Below, piece after piece: positions 1 to 6,766 of a DNA stretch of 13,065 nucleotides; positions within the stretch are counted from its first letter, which is position 1; each line of letters opens with the position of its first letter. The stretch covers positions 1 to 13,065 of the forward strand of contig JAFGLK010000331.1 in NCBI GenBank assembly GCA_016928125.1, read 5' to 3'. The DNA comes from Anaerolineae bacterium (GTDB lineage Bacteria; Chloroflexota; Anaerolineae; UBA1429). Made by a program: the position numbers and the translations under genes. Under the pieces are notes generated by a model. That model was not told where the DNA came from, did not search any database, and saw only the letters and a program-made list of their open reading frames with translations.

Positions 1-2068
1 CCCGTCGCCACTGCGCCGACGGGCCGTTCAGGATGCAGCGCTCAAGCACGAGCGCATCGCCGAACTGGAGATCCGCGTCGAGCGCTGTGGTTTCTGTGTC
101 GATAAAGCTGAGCCCATCGGCCGTGCGATAGAGAAAGAGATCCAGATCCACAAACTCCTGGCGACCCAGGCTAAACGCCCGCGTCTGCCATTGGTAGTCA
201 ATCCAGTCCAGCAACGCACTTGGATTCCGCTCCGCATAGCGCACATACCAGATGCGCTCTGCGCCTCTGGCGGCCGTCTCCAAGGCCGCCAAGAGGCGCT
301 CACGCTCCCATGCTGGATCGATGGTGTGCACGCGCAGCGGTCCGTCATAGAAGCGCTGGAAGCGGCCAAAGCGGCTCACCACGATGGCATCGGTCTCTGG
401 ATCGGCATGACCCTCCACATATTCCATGGGTGGCTCGTGGGTGGCGTTCTCATAGACCCAAGCGTACTCGATCCCCTTCAAGCGCACCACATGGAGGGGC
501 TCGTGCACGCCGAAGTAGCGCGCATGCAGCTCGGGATCGAGCTGACGCTGCACCTCGTTCAGATAGATCACCACATAGTCGATCGTGGCGGGATCATAGT
601 AGCTCTCGTCCACGGTCTCGCCCCGGAAAAAGGGCGCGAAATCGGTCTGAGAGCGCACGGCGGCTCTCGCAGAGCCACTGCCCGGCAGCGCATTCAGATA
701 GCGGGCGGCCACGTCGAGACCCTCGCCCCACCCAACCAGAATCGTCCGTGTGGCCGCGCGTGCGCCGCCCAGCAACGGATTATAGTAGGTAAGGTAGTAC
801 GGAGCATGCACAACCACGGTGACGCCGAGCCCGAGCACGAGCGCCACAGGGAGCAACCGGCGCAGCCATGCCCTGCGCAGCCCCTGCCCCCAGCGGCCCA
901 GGATCAGATCGCTCACGCCGACGAGCCCGATGGCAGCGAAAGTCTGGACGACGGGAAACACGGGCAACAGATAGCGGTCGAATTTCTTCTGGCCAAGCGT
1001 CATTAGGGCACCGAATCCCAGGGCAAAGGCCCCCAAAGTCCACATCACCTCGCGGCCTCGCGCCTTGCTGCCGAGGAACGGCAGAGCGGCCACAAACCCG
1101 AGCAGGCTCCAGGGCGTGAGCCGGAAGGCCAACGCCACTGGGTAGAAGAGCGGCCCTGGATCAAGACAAGGGGCCCCGACGAAAAAGTTCTGGTTGGTGT
1201 GCGGATTGCCGGCATAGGCAAGGGCTGTCTCGAGCACCAGCCTGAAGGTCTCCACAGGCGCGACCCACATCGCGGGCCAGAAGAGCACATAACTGGCAAC
1301 AAATGGCCCCAGCCACAGCAGCCCCCGAGAGACCATCCAGCGCAGTCCTCGTCGGGCATTCAGGGTCTGCACGAGCAAGGCTGCCGCCGCAAAGGGGCCG
1401 ATGAACAGGCCCGGCGATTTGTTCAAGGCCGCCAGCGCGCCCAGTATGCCTGCAGCCGCCCACTGAAGCGGCCGATCCTCGCGCAGGGCGAGCGCCAAGG
1501 CCAGCACGGACAGGTAGAGCAGGCTGGCGGTCATGGCATCCAGATGCAGCAGCCGCCCGTGAGCGAGGAAGAACGGATCCAGAGCCAGCAGGAGCGTGGC
1601 GAGGAGGGCCACGCGCCGTCCGAGCAGCCGCGCCAGCAACAGGAAGGCGATGCCCACACAAGCCGAGGTCGCCAGCGCGATGCTGCGCCTGGCCGCAAAG
1701 AGCAGCGGCCCCAGAAATCGCGGCAACTCGGGCGACGAGGCCTGGACCATGGCCGTGTAGTTGGGCTGACCGCACGGGTCGAGGGCTTCGCTGCGCGGGT
1801 CAATGCCCATAGCTGGGATGCCAAGCCACATGGTGATGACGCCAGGATGGCCGGTCTGGCGCGTCAGCTCCAGATCGCCAGCTGCCAGCCCGCGGTAAAA
1901 GTTGGTGCTGCGGCAGACCCACTTGAGCTCATCGGCCGTCACGAACGCGTCCAGACGTGGTAGGCGCAGCCCCGCCGAAAGGCCGAAGAGCAGCAACGCC
2001 AGGACCACGTCCCAGATCCGGTTATGGATCCGCAGGTGGCGCCCAATCGCAGAGCGCAGCGTGGACAT
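1..2068 (-). CDS. GT39/PMT-like membrane glycosyltransferase, C-terminus cut by window edge
   Basis: The frame is open from an ATG at 2068 to the window edge, giving 689 residues with no stop, so the C-terminus is missing. It resembles the PMT_2/ArnT-like family, which moves a sugar from a polyprenyl-phosphate carrier to an acceptor on the outer face of the membrane. Visible landmarks are an N-terminal membrane segment (about 19-36), an acidic Asp46-Glu47 pair in the first outside loop where the family carries its catalytic acid, TGHPGV (72-77), DPFFLAHGRLLHLDA (164-178), KKFDRYLLP (361-369), YYNPLLGG (428-435) and GWGEGLD (446-452). Many hydrophobic helices lie before residue 425. The last 240 or so residues are polar and probably form an extracytoplasmic domain. 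The start is only 2 nt after the TGA of the gene upstream, so translation is probably coupled. Family is confident; donor sugar and acceptor cannot be read from sequence. Confidence 0.88.
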   Translation of the reverse strand, partial: MSTLRSAIGRHLRIHNRIWDVVLALLLFGLSAGLRLPRLDAFVTADELKWVCRSTNFYRGLAAGDLELTRQTGHPGVITMWLGIPAMGIDPRSEALDPCGQPNYTAMVQASSPELPRFLGPLLFAARRSIALATSACVGIAFLLLARLLGRRVALLATLLLALDPFFLAHGRLLHLDAMTASLLYLSVLALALALREDRPLQWAAAGILGALAALNKSPGLFIGPFAAAALLVQTLNARRGLRWMVSRGLLWLGPFVASYVLFWPAMWVAPVETFRLVLETALAYAGNPHTNQNFFVGAPCLDPGPLFYPVALAFRLTPWSLLGFVAALPFLGSKARGREVMWTLGAFALGFGALMTLGQKKFDRYLLPVFPVVQTFAAIGLVGVSDLILGRWGQGLRRAWLRRLLPVALVLGLGVTVVVHAPYYLTYYNPLLGGARAATRTILVGWGEGLDVAARYLNALPGSGSARAAVRSQTDFAPFFRGETVDESYYDPATIDYVVIYLNEVQRQLDPELHARYFGVHEPLHVVRLKGIEYAWVYENATHEPPMEYVEGHADPETDAIVVSRFGRFQRFYDGPLRVHTIDPAWERERLLAALETAARGAERIWYVRYAERNPSALLDWIDYQWQTRAFSLGRQEFVDLDLFLYRTADGLSFIDTETTALDADLQFGDALVLERCILNGPSAQWRR

Positions 2069-2070
2069 CC

Positions 2071-4590
2071 TCATCGCGGCAGAACCTGAATCGCGCCCAG
2101 GCTGATGGCATCGCCGCCAAGTGCACGGCAGGGGCCTACGATGGGCAGACGCTGCCTCGACTCACGATGGTACATTCCCACCATCAGCGCATGTTCACCT
2201 GGCGGGGTATCCTCGACCAGCAGAAGCGTGTGGCTATCCCGATAGACCTCGCCAGCCTGCCACTCGGGGGTGGGATGCGCGCCGCAGCCGGGGGCACAGT
2301 CCTTGCCCGCCCAGACAACCCCGGGATCCTCCACGTGCACAAAGGCGATGTAGGGCCCGGCGGGCGTAGCCAGGGCGCGCCAGAAAAGCGTGACGGTGAG
2401 CGCTTCACCGGGGCGCGCGGTGCGTCGATCCACCGAATAGCCCGTCAACTCGATGGCCTCGCCGAGACGACATTGCAGCGGCTCGTCCATCTCTCGTAGA
2501 GGGTCGCCAGGGAAAAGTGCCATCGGATCGCGCGGGGCGCTCGCGGTCCGATCGAACGACGTCTCAAAAGAGCGCAAATCGAGGCCTCCGAGGGAGAGCC
2601 TGGCCGGGGCGCGTTCGTAGAGGCGTAGTCGGGGTTCTCCCCCCACCATGACCTGGCCGATCAACTCGTATTCGCGGGCGATGGCCTCGAAAGGCGTCGG
2701 CTGCACATCCTGGACGTTCTCGGCGATAAAGTAATACTCGGGATTGCAGGCGCACTCGGGCGCGCCGCGCAGATACCACTCTGTGATGTGCGACTCTTCA
2801 TTGCTGGCATAGTCGCCCTGGAGCAGCCCCGCAGCATACAGCGAGCCCACCGCCTTCCAGCCCGCCCGATAGGGGAAGCCAAAGAGCCCCTTGGTGGGCA
2901 TGGCATCGCCATAGGGCACCCAGAAGAGCGGCTGGCGCGTCTCAGGATAGTTGCGCTTATACTCGGGAGAATGGCTCACAAACGCCATCCAGACATACAC
3001 CAGAGAGAGCGCCAAGACGCCGCCCACCGGCAGGAGGAACACCCAGCGCCTCGCCCATGACCGGCCCTGCAGAGCGGCCAGCCCCTCGCCCAAGAGCAGA
3101 GACGCCCCCGGGAACAGGATATAGAGGTGCGTGCGGGGATCCTCCACCCAGAAGAGATAGAGCCAGAAAGGAACCGAGAACCAGAGCAGCAGCGCTCGCC
3201 AGCCAAGCGCCTCGCGAGGCAGCAGCAAGAGCGCGATCAGGATGGCCAGATAGAGCAGCCCCACATAGGAGCGCCCGCCGGCCTGCCACGCGGAAGGATG
3301 AATCCACGACTGCAGGAGCAGCCCAGCCGCCACCAGCGGGGCCAACATGGCGGGGCGCACCAGGCCGCGCAAGCGCCACACAGCCCATACGACCAACCCA
3401 CCCGCCATGAAAAGCAGATAGTAAGAGGCATTATAGACGCTGCCCAAGTTGAGCAACTGCTCCCAGTTGGCGTAAGGCGGCGCACTGCCCCAGCGAGAGG
3501 CCAGATAGACGCGCGTCGTGGCGAAGAAGGGATGCCTGGCATAGGGGACGAAAAAGAGCGCCAACAGAGCCAGGCCGAGAACAACTGGGCCGCTCAGTCG
3601 GGCGGCGATCACGCGTACCGAGTATGGCCGCGCCCAGAGTCGACTCGCGATGAGCAGAAACGCGGCGGGCAACACGTAGGCGGCATCGCTATGGCACCAA
3701 AGCCCGAGTGCACCAAAGAGGGCACAGAGCCAGAGATCCACGCTGCGTCCCTCGCGCTGAAAGCGCTGGGCCGCGAGCAGGCACAGAACGCTCAGAAGCA
3801 ACACCAAGCTCTGATACTGAACGATGCGCCCGAAAGCGATGCAGAAGCCGTTAAGCGCCAGCAAGAGCGCGCCCCACAGCGCCGCCCGCTCGCTCAACGC
3901 CCGGCGGGCGATGCAGTAGGCCCCCAACACCGTCGCGACGCTCGCCAGCGCATAGGGCAGCCGAGCCGCCAACTCGCTCACGCGCTGGCTCGCCGCGTAA
4001 GGCACCATGGCCAGCAGGATCTCGGCCGGCCCCTTCTTGTGCAAGAAGAGCGCGTCCTCCCGCCCTGCTATGGCGGCCGCGGCCCGGTGCAGCACGGCTA
4101 CCTCATCGCCCTGGAACTCTGAGTAGCCCAGGTGCACAAAGCGCAGCAATGTGGCAAGGATCAGAACGGCGACCAGTGCCGCCCAGCGGCGACTCAGCCG
4201 TAGCCGAAGGCGAAGCGGCCCTGGCCCCCCATGAGCACGCAGCAAGCCCATTAGCCCCAGGCTCAGGACGCTGTAGCTCAACAGGACGAGCGACCGAGAG
4301 AGCGATCCGGGCAGATAGTGGAGCAGCAGGCCACCGAGCAGCAGATATGCGAGCGCAAGCCCGCCAATCAGCAGAAGCGCTTCCAGACCCGACCCTCGAC
4401 CGCGGTTCTCGCCCACCAGAATCCAGGTGAACGCCGCTGGCGCGCCGCCCGCAAGCAACAGGGCCGCGCACGCCCGAACAGAGGGCCACGGCGTCAGCAG
4501 GATGAGTCCATTAAGGAGCGCCAGGACGCCGCACGAAACCAGCCGAAAGGCCCTCCGCGACAGGGCTGTGCCCAACATGGCCGAGATCAC
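2071..4590 (-). CDS. GT39/ArnT-like membrane glycosyltransferase with C-terminal beta-rich domain
   Basis: An 839-residue polytopic protein of the PMT_2/ArnT-like group, expected to use a polyprenyl-phosphate sugar at the outer membrane face. Roughly a dozen or more hydrophobic helices fill residues 15-540. Family landmarks are FQGDE (159-163, with the Asp162-Glu163 pair in the outside loop), KKGPAE (185-190), GRIVQYQ (254-260) and EDPRTHLYILFP (483-494). From about 708 to the end there is a separate beta-rich domain with LTGYSVDRRTARPGE, LFWRAL, FVHVEDP and PPGEHALMVGMY. I recall this kind of tail from Chloroflexota glycosyltransferases and cannot verify that here; carbohydrate or cell-wall binding is only a guess. 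The GTG start at 4590 overlaps the upstream TGA as GTGA. An ATG four codons later (4578) is an alternative start, and neither has a well-placed Shine-Dalgarno. Its acceptor is unknown. Confidence 0.9.
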   Translation of the reverse strand: MISAMLGTALSRRAFRLVSCGVLALLNGLILLTPWPSVRACAALLLAGGAPAAFTWILVGENRGRGSGLEALLLIGGLALAYLLLGGLLLHYLPGSLSRSLVLLSYSVLSLGLMGLLRAHGGPGPLRLRLRLSRRWAALVAVLILATLLRFVHLGYSEFQGDEVAVLHRAAAAIAGREDALFLHKKGPAEILLAMVPYAASQRVSELAARLPYALASVATVLGAYCIARRALSERAALWGALLLALNGFCIAFGRIVQYQSLVLLLSVLCLLAAQRFQREGRSVDLWLCALFGALGLWCHSDAAYVLPAAFLLIASRLWARPYSVRVIAARLSGPVVLGLALLALFFVPYARHPFFATTRVYLASRWGSAPPYANWEQLLNLGSVYNASYYLLFMAGGLVVWAVWRLRGLVRPAMLAPLVAAGLLLQSWIHPSAWQAGGRSYVGLLYLAILIALLLLPREALGWRALLLWFSVPFWLYLFWVEDPRTHLYILFPGASLLLGEGLAALQGRSWARRWVFLLPVGGVLALSLVYVWMAFVSHSPEYKRNYPETRQPLFWVPYGDAMPTKGLFGFPYRAGWKAVGSLYAAGLLQGDYASNEESHITEWYLRGAPECACNPEYYFIAENVQDVQPTPFEAIAREYELIGQVMVGGEPRLRLYERAPARLSLGGLDLRSFETSFDRTASAPRDPMALFPGDPLREMDEPLQCRLGEAIELTGYSVDRRTARPGEALTVTLFWRALATPAGPYIAFVHVEDPGVVWAGKDCAPGCGAHPTPEWQAGEVYRDSHTLLLVEDTPPGEHALMVGMYHRESRQRLPIVGPCRALGGDAISLGAIQVLPR

Positions 4591-5561
4591 GCCTCGCCGC
4601 TGCGCGTATCCGGCCCGTTGCGGCTCAGGTCCACGATCTCACGCACGGTGTAGATCGGCTTCTCCTGGCCCTCATAGTAGGTGCGCACGATCATCTCGCC
4701 CAACAGCCCGATGGAGATCAACTGCACACCCATCAGCATGAGCAGGATGGCCAGCGTGAGCGCCGGGCGCCCGCCAATCGAGTGCCCCAGGGCAAGCTTC
4801 TCGACGGTCAACCAGAGCCCGAGCAAGAAGCCCAGTGCCCCCATGACCACGCCCCACTTGCCAAAGATACGCATCGGACTGGTGGAGTAGCTTTGCATGA
4901 ACTTGACCGCGATGAGATCGAGAATGACGCGGAACGTGCGCCCAAGCCCGTACTTGGACTTGCCGAAACGCCGCGGGCGATGATTGACGGGGATCTCGGC
5001 CATCGATGCGCCCACCCAGGCCGCGATGTCCGGGATGAAGCGATGCAGGTCGCCATACAGGTGCATCTCCTTGACGATCTCTCGCCGGTGAGCACGCAAC
5101 GAGCAGCCCCGGTCGTGAACCTGCACACCCGTTGTGCGAGAGATCAGCCAGTTGGCGATCTTGGAGGGCAGCTTCCGCACCAAGCTGTCCTGGCGCTCCT
5201 TGCGCCAGCCGCTAACCACATCATAGCCCTCGGCCATCTTGGCCAGCAACGCCGGGATCCCTGCCGGGTCATTCTGGAGGTCGGCGTCGATCGTCACGAC
5301 GATGTCGCCGGACGCGTAATCGAACCCGGCGCTAAAGCCGGCCGTCTGCCCAAAATTCCGCCGAAAGCGGATCACTTTGACCCGGCTGTCTCGTTCAGCC
5401 AAGGCTTTGAGGAGCGCGAATGAGTCGTCGCGGCTACCATCATCCGCACAGATGATCTCATACTCGAGGCCCAGCGGCTCCAGCACCTGGGTGAGTTGAT
5501 CGTAGAGATAGGGGATGTTCTCCTCTTCGTTATACACCGGCACCACGATCGAGAGATCCAC
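4587..5561 (-). CDS. Polyprenyl-phosphate glycosyltransferase, GT2 family (DPM1/GtrB/ArnC-like)
   Basis: A 324-residue enzyme of the GT-A fold that transfers a sugar from a nucleotide donor to polyprenyl phosphate on the cytoplasmic side, supplying substrate for GT39 enzymes like the two encoded downstream. Motifs in order: VPVYNEEENI (7-16), ADDGS (39-43), RRNFGQTAGFSAG (67-79), DADLQND (92-98, metal- and donor-binding DxD), and RPRRFGKSKYG (195-205), the usual acceptor-loop signature. Two C-terminal membrane helices (about 235-255 and 268-292) place it with the GtrB/ArnC-like membrane-anchored type rather than the soluble DPM1 type. The start is a GTG at 5561, chosen because an AGGAGG lies 5-6 nt upstream and the following residues DLSIVVPVYN match the family's N-terminus. 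It overlaps the next gene by 4 nt. The sugar (glucose, mannose, aminoarabinose or other) is not decidable. Confidence 0.95.
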   Translation of the reverse strand: MDLSIVVPVYNEEENIPYLYDQLTQVLEPLGLEYEIICADDGSRDDSFALLKALAERDSRVKVIRFRRNFGQTAGFSAGFDYASGDIVVTIDADLQNDPAGIPALLAKMAEGYDVVSGWRKERQDSLVRKLPSKIANWLISRTTGVQVHDRGCSLRAHRREIVKEMHLYGDLHRFIPDIAAWVGASMAEIPVNHRPRRFGKSKYGLGRTFRVILDLIAVKFMQSYSTSPMRIFGKWGVVMGALGFLLGLWLTVEKLALGHSIGGRPALTLAILLMLMGVQLISIGLLGEMIVRTYYEGQEKPIYTVREIVDLSRNGPDTRSGEA

Positions 5562-5566
5562 TGGCC

Positions 5567-5572
5567 CCTCCT
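5567..5572 (-). promoter_or_regulatory. Ribosome binding site that fixes a GTG start
   Basis: On the minus strand AGGAGG (5572-5567) shares its first bases with the TAG stop (5573-5571) of the upstream gene and sits 5-6 nt before the GTG at 5561. This supports GTG 5561 as the start of the GT2 enzyme and suggests that ribosomes ending the first gene restart on the second. Confidence 0.8.
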
Positions 5573-6518
5573 ACTCCGGTCGAGCGACACTCGTGCCGCG
5601 CAGTTCCCTCAGCGTCACCGCCCCGTACCACAGCACCCCAACCAGGCCCGTCGCGACGTTGATCACATAGAACGCGAGCGACATCGCGATGGCCACCGGC
5701 TCGGATACACCCGCGGGACCAAAAAGCAAGACATAGGCGCCCTCGCGCGTGCCCAGCGCACCCACAGAGGGGATGAGCATCGATAGAGACAGTATCGGCA
5801 TGACCGCGATGAAATACACAAATGGCAGGCGCACATTGAGCGCCAGCGCCACCACATAGTTCATCAGAAAGAGGACCGCATTAAAGATGATCGAGACCCC
5901 CAGGGCCTTCCACAAGGCGCGAGTGCCGCACGCATGCACGGCCGCATACAGCTGCAGCGCCTTGGCTCCCAGGCGACCGGGAAGCAGCTTGAGGAGCCGA
6001 AGCGCCAAGGCGCGCCAGAAGAGCAGGCCGCTGCCCAGCAACCCCACCAGCGACACAGCCAGAATCAGGAGCGCCTCCCTGCTCGGCAGGGACCGCCGCG
6101 CCCAGGGCCAGGCCACAAGCCCCATCACAAAAAGCATCACGAGGCCGGCCAACCGATCTACCAGCACGGTGCTGATCGATGCCGCGCCGCGTTCGCTATA
6201 GTGCGCAAGCTCGTACATCTTCACGGCATCGCCGCCGAAACCCGAGGGCAGAAACGTGTTAAAAAACACGCCAACATAATAGAGATAGGTTAGGCGAATG
6301 ATAGGTACATGCACGTCGAGAGCATCCAAAAGAAAGCGCCAGCGAAATGATCGAATCAGAAGCGTCAACTGGAAAAGGCCAAAGGCTAGAATCAGATAGC
6401 CCGGCTTCATGGCTTTGAGCGCCAGCCAGGACTGCCGTACGTCGAATAGGCGGAACAAGAGCAGGAGCAGGCCTGCGCTAATGACGAGCTTCAGGATGGT
6501 GAGGAGGCGGTTTTTCAC
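5571..6518 (-). CDS. LPG-synthase-TM / UPF0104 (COG0392)-like polytopic membrane protein
   Basis: First gene of the glycosylation operon. Taken from the GTG at 6518 it has 315 residues, almost all in hydrophobic segments (about 8 helices). Family signatures are FFNTFLPSGFGGDAVKMY (85-102), DRLAG (121-125) and IPSVGALGTREGAYVLLF (249-266), as in the lysylphosphatidylglycerol synthase TM family, which includes archaeal AglD-type proteins and many proteins next to glycosyltransferase genes. The fused aminoacyl-transferase domain of true MprF is absent, so lysine transfer to lipid is unlikely; lipid flipping or lipid-linked sugar handling is inferred. The frame stays open upstream to 6671, but that extension reads through the TATAAT at 6555-6550, has low-hydrophobicity Pro/Gly/Arg-rich sequence, and would lie before the predicted transcription start. 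The GTG at 6518 yields a normal family N-terminus (KNRLLTILKLVISAGLL). Its Shine-Dalgarno is weak. Confidence 0.88.
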   Translation of the reverse strand: MKNRLLTILKLVISAGLLLLLFRLFDVRQSWLALKAMKPGYLILAFGLFQLTLLIRSFRWRFLLDALDVHVPIIRLTYLYYVGVFFNTFLPSGFGGDAVKMYELAHYSERGAASISTVLVDRLAGLVMLFVMGLVAWPWARRSLPSREALLILAVSLVGLLGSGLLFWRALALRLLKLLPGRLGAKALQLYAAVHACGTRALWKALGVSIIFNAVLFLMNYVVALALNVRLPFVYFIAVMPILSLSMLIPSVGALGTREGAYVLLFGPAGVSEPVAIAMSLAFYVINVATGLVGVLWYGAVTLRELRGTSVARPE

Positions 6519-6549
6519 GGGATGTCCAGGCGGTGTCAAATATGGCGCC

Positions 6550-6578
6550 ATTATACCATCCGGATTGGGGCGGGTCAA
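6550..6578 (-). promoter_or_regulatory. Sigma70-type promoter for the glycosylation operon
   Basis: Read on the minus strand, TTGACC (6578-6573) is followed after exactly 17 nt by a perfect TATAAT (6555-6550). Transcription would begin near 6543, giving a leader of about 25 nt before the GTG at 6518. No other strong promoter was noticed in the operon, so it may drive all four genes. Confidence 0.8.
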
Positions 6579-6629
6579 TTCCCTCGAGCCCGAGGCCCCG
6601 AGCCACGGGGAATGCACAACCATTGCGCC

Positions 6630-6660
6630 CGGAGCCTTTGCGCGCGCGGCTCCGTCTTTT
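6630..6660 (+). terminator. Hairpin with T-run between the divergent promoters
   Basis: CGGAGCC (6630-6636) pairs perfectly with GGCTCCG (6648-6654) across an 11-nt loop and is followed by TCTTTT (6655-6660). It looks like an intrinsic terminator for plus-strand transcripts, although no plus-strand gene lies upstream of it. It may stop stray antisense transcripts from entering the kinase gene, or act as a protein-binding dyad next to the -35 box, which overlaps the T-run. Confidence 0.45.
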
Positions 6661-6686
6661 GGGATTCCCATGCGCCAAGGTATAAT
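6659..6686 (+). promoter_or_regulatory. Sigma70-type promoter for the two-component pair
   Basis: A perfect TATAAT at 6681-6686 is preceded after 16 nt by TTGGGA (6659-6664, four of six consensus bases). Transcription would start near 6693, leaving a leader of about 75 nt before the ATG at 6767. The -10 is strong; the -35 is weak, which is compatible with activator dependence. Confidence 0.6.
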
Positions 6687-6766
6687 GTTTCGGAATAGTC
6701 ACACCGCATCAACACGCTCGCGGCGGGGGATCTGGGCTCTCGTCGCGGCTCGATGACCCGAGGGCC

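Noticed and set aside
191..1963. Several plus- and minus-strand short frames in the first 2 kb
   Set aside because: The minus-strand frame from 2068 is open over the whole stretch and encodes a coherent GT39 protein, so the others are shadows.
3127..4122. Plus-strand 331-codon frame opposite the first GT39 gene
   Set aside because: Arg/Gln/His-rich composition without motifs, fully antisense to a gene with clear family landmarks.
6578..6669. Three ATTCCC/GGGAAT hexamers in the divergent promoter region
   Set aside because: Short, irregularly spaced and one lies in the -10/-35 spacer area; not distinguishable from chance.
6519..6671. N-terminal extension of the flippase-like protein
   Set aside because: It would read through the TATAAT at 6555-6550, is not hydrophobic like the rest, and has no ribosome binding site.
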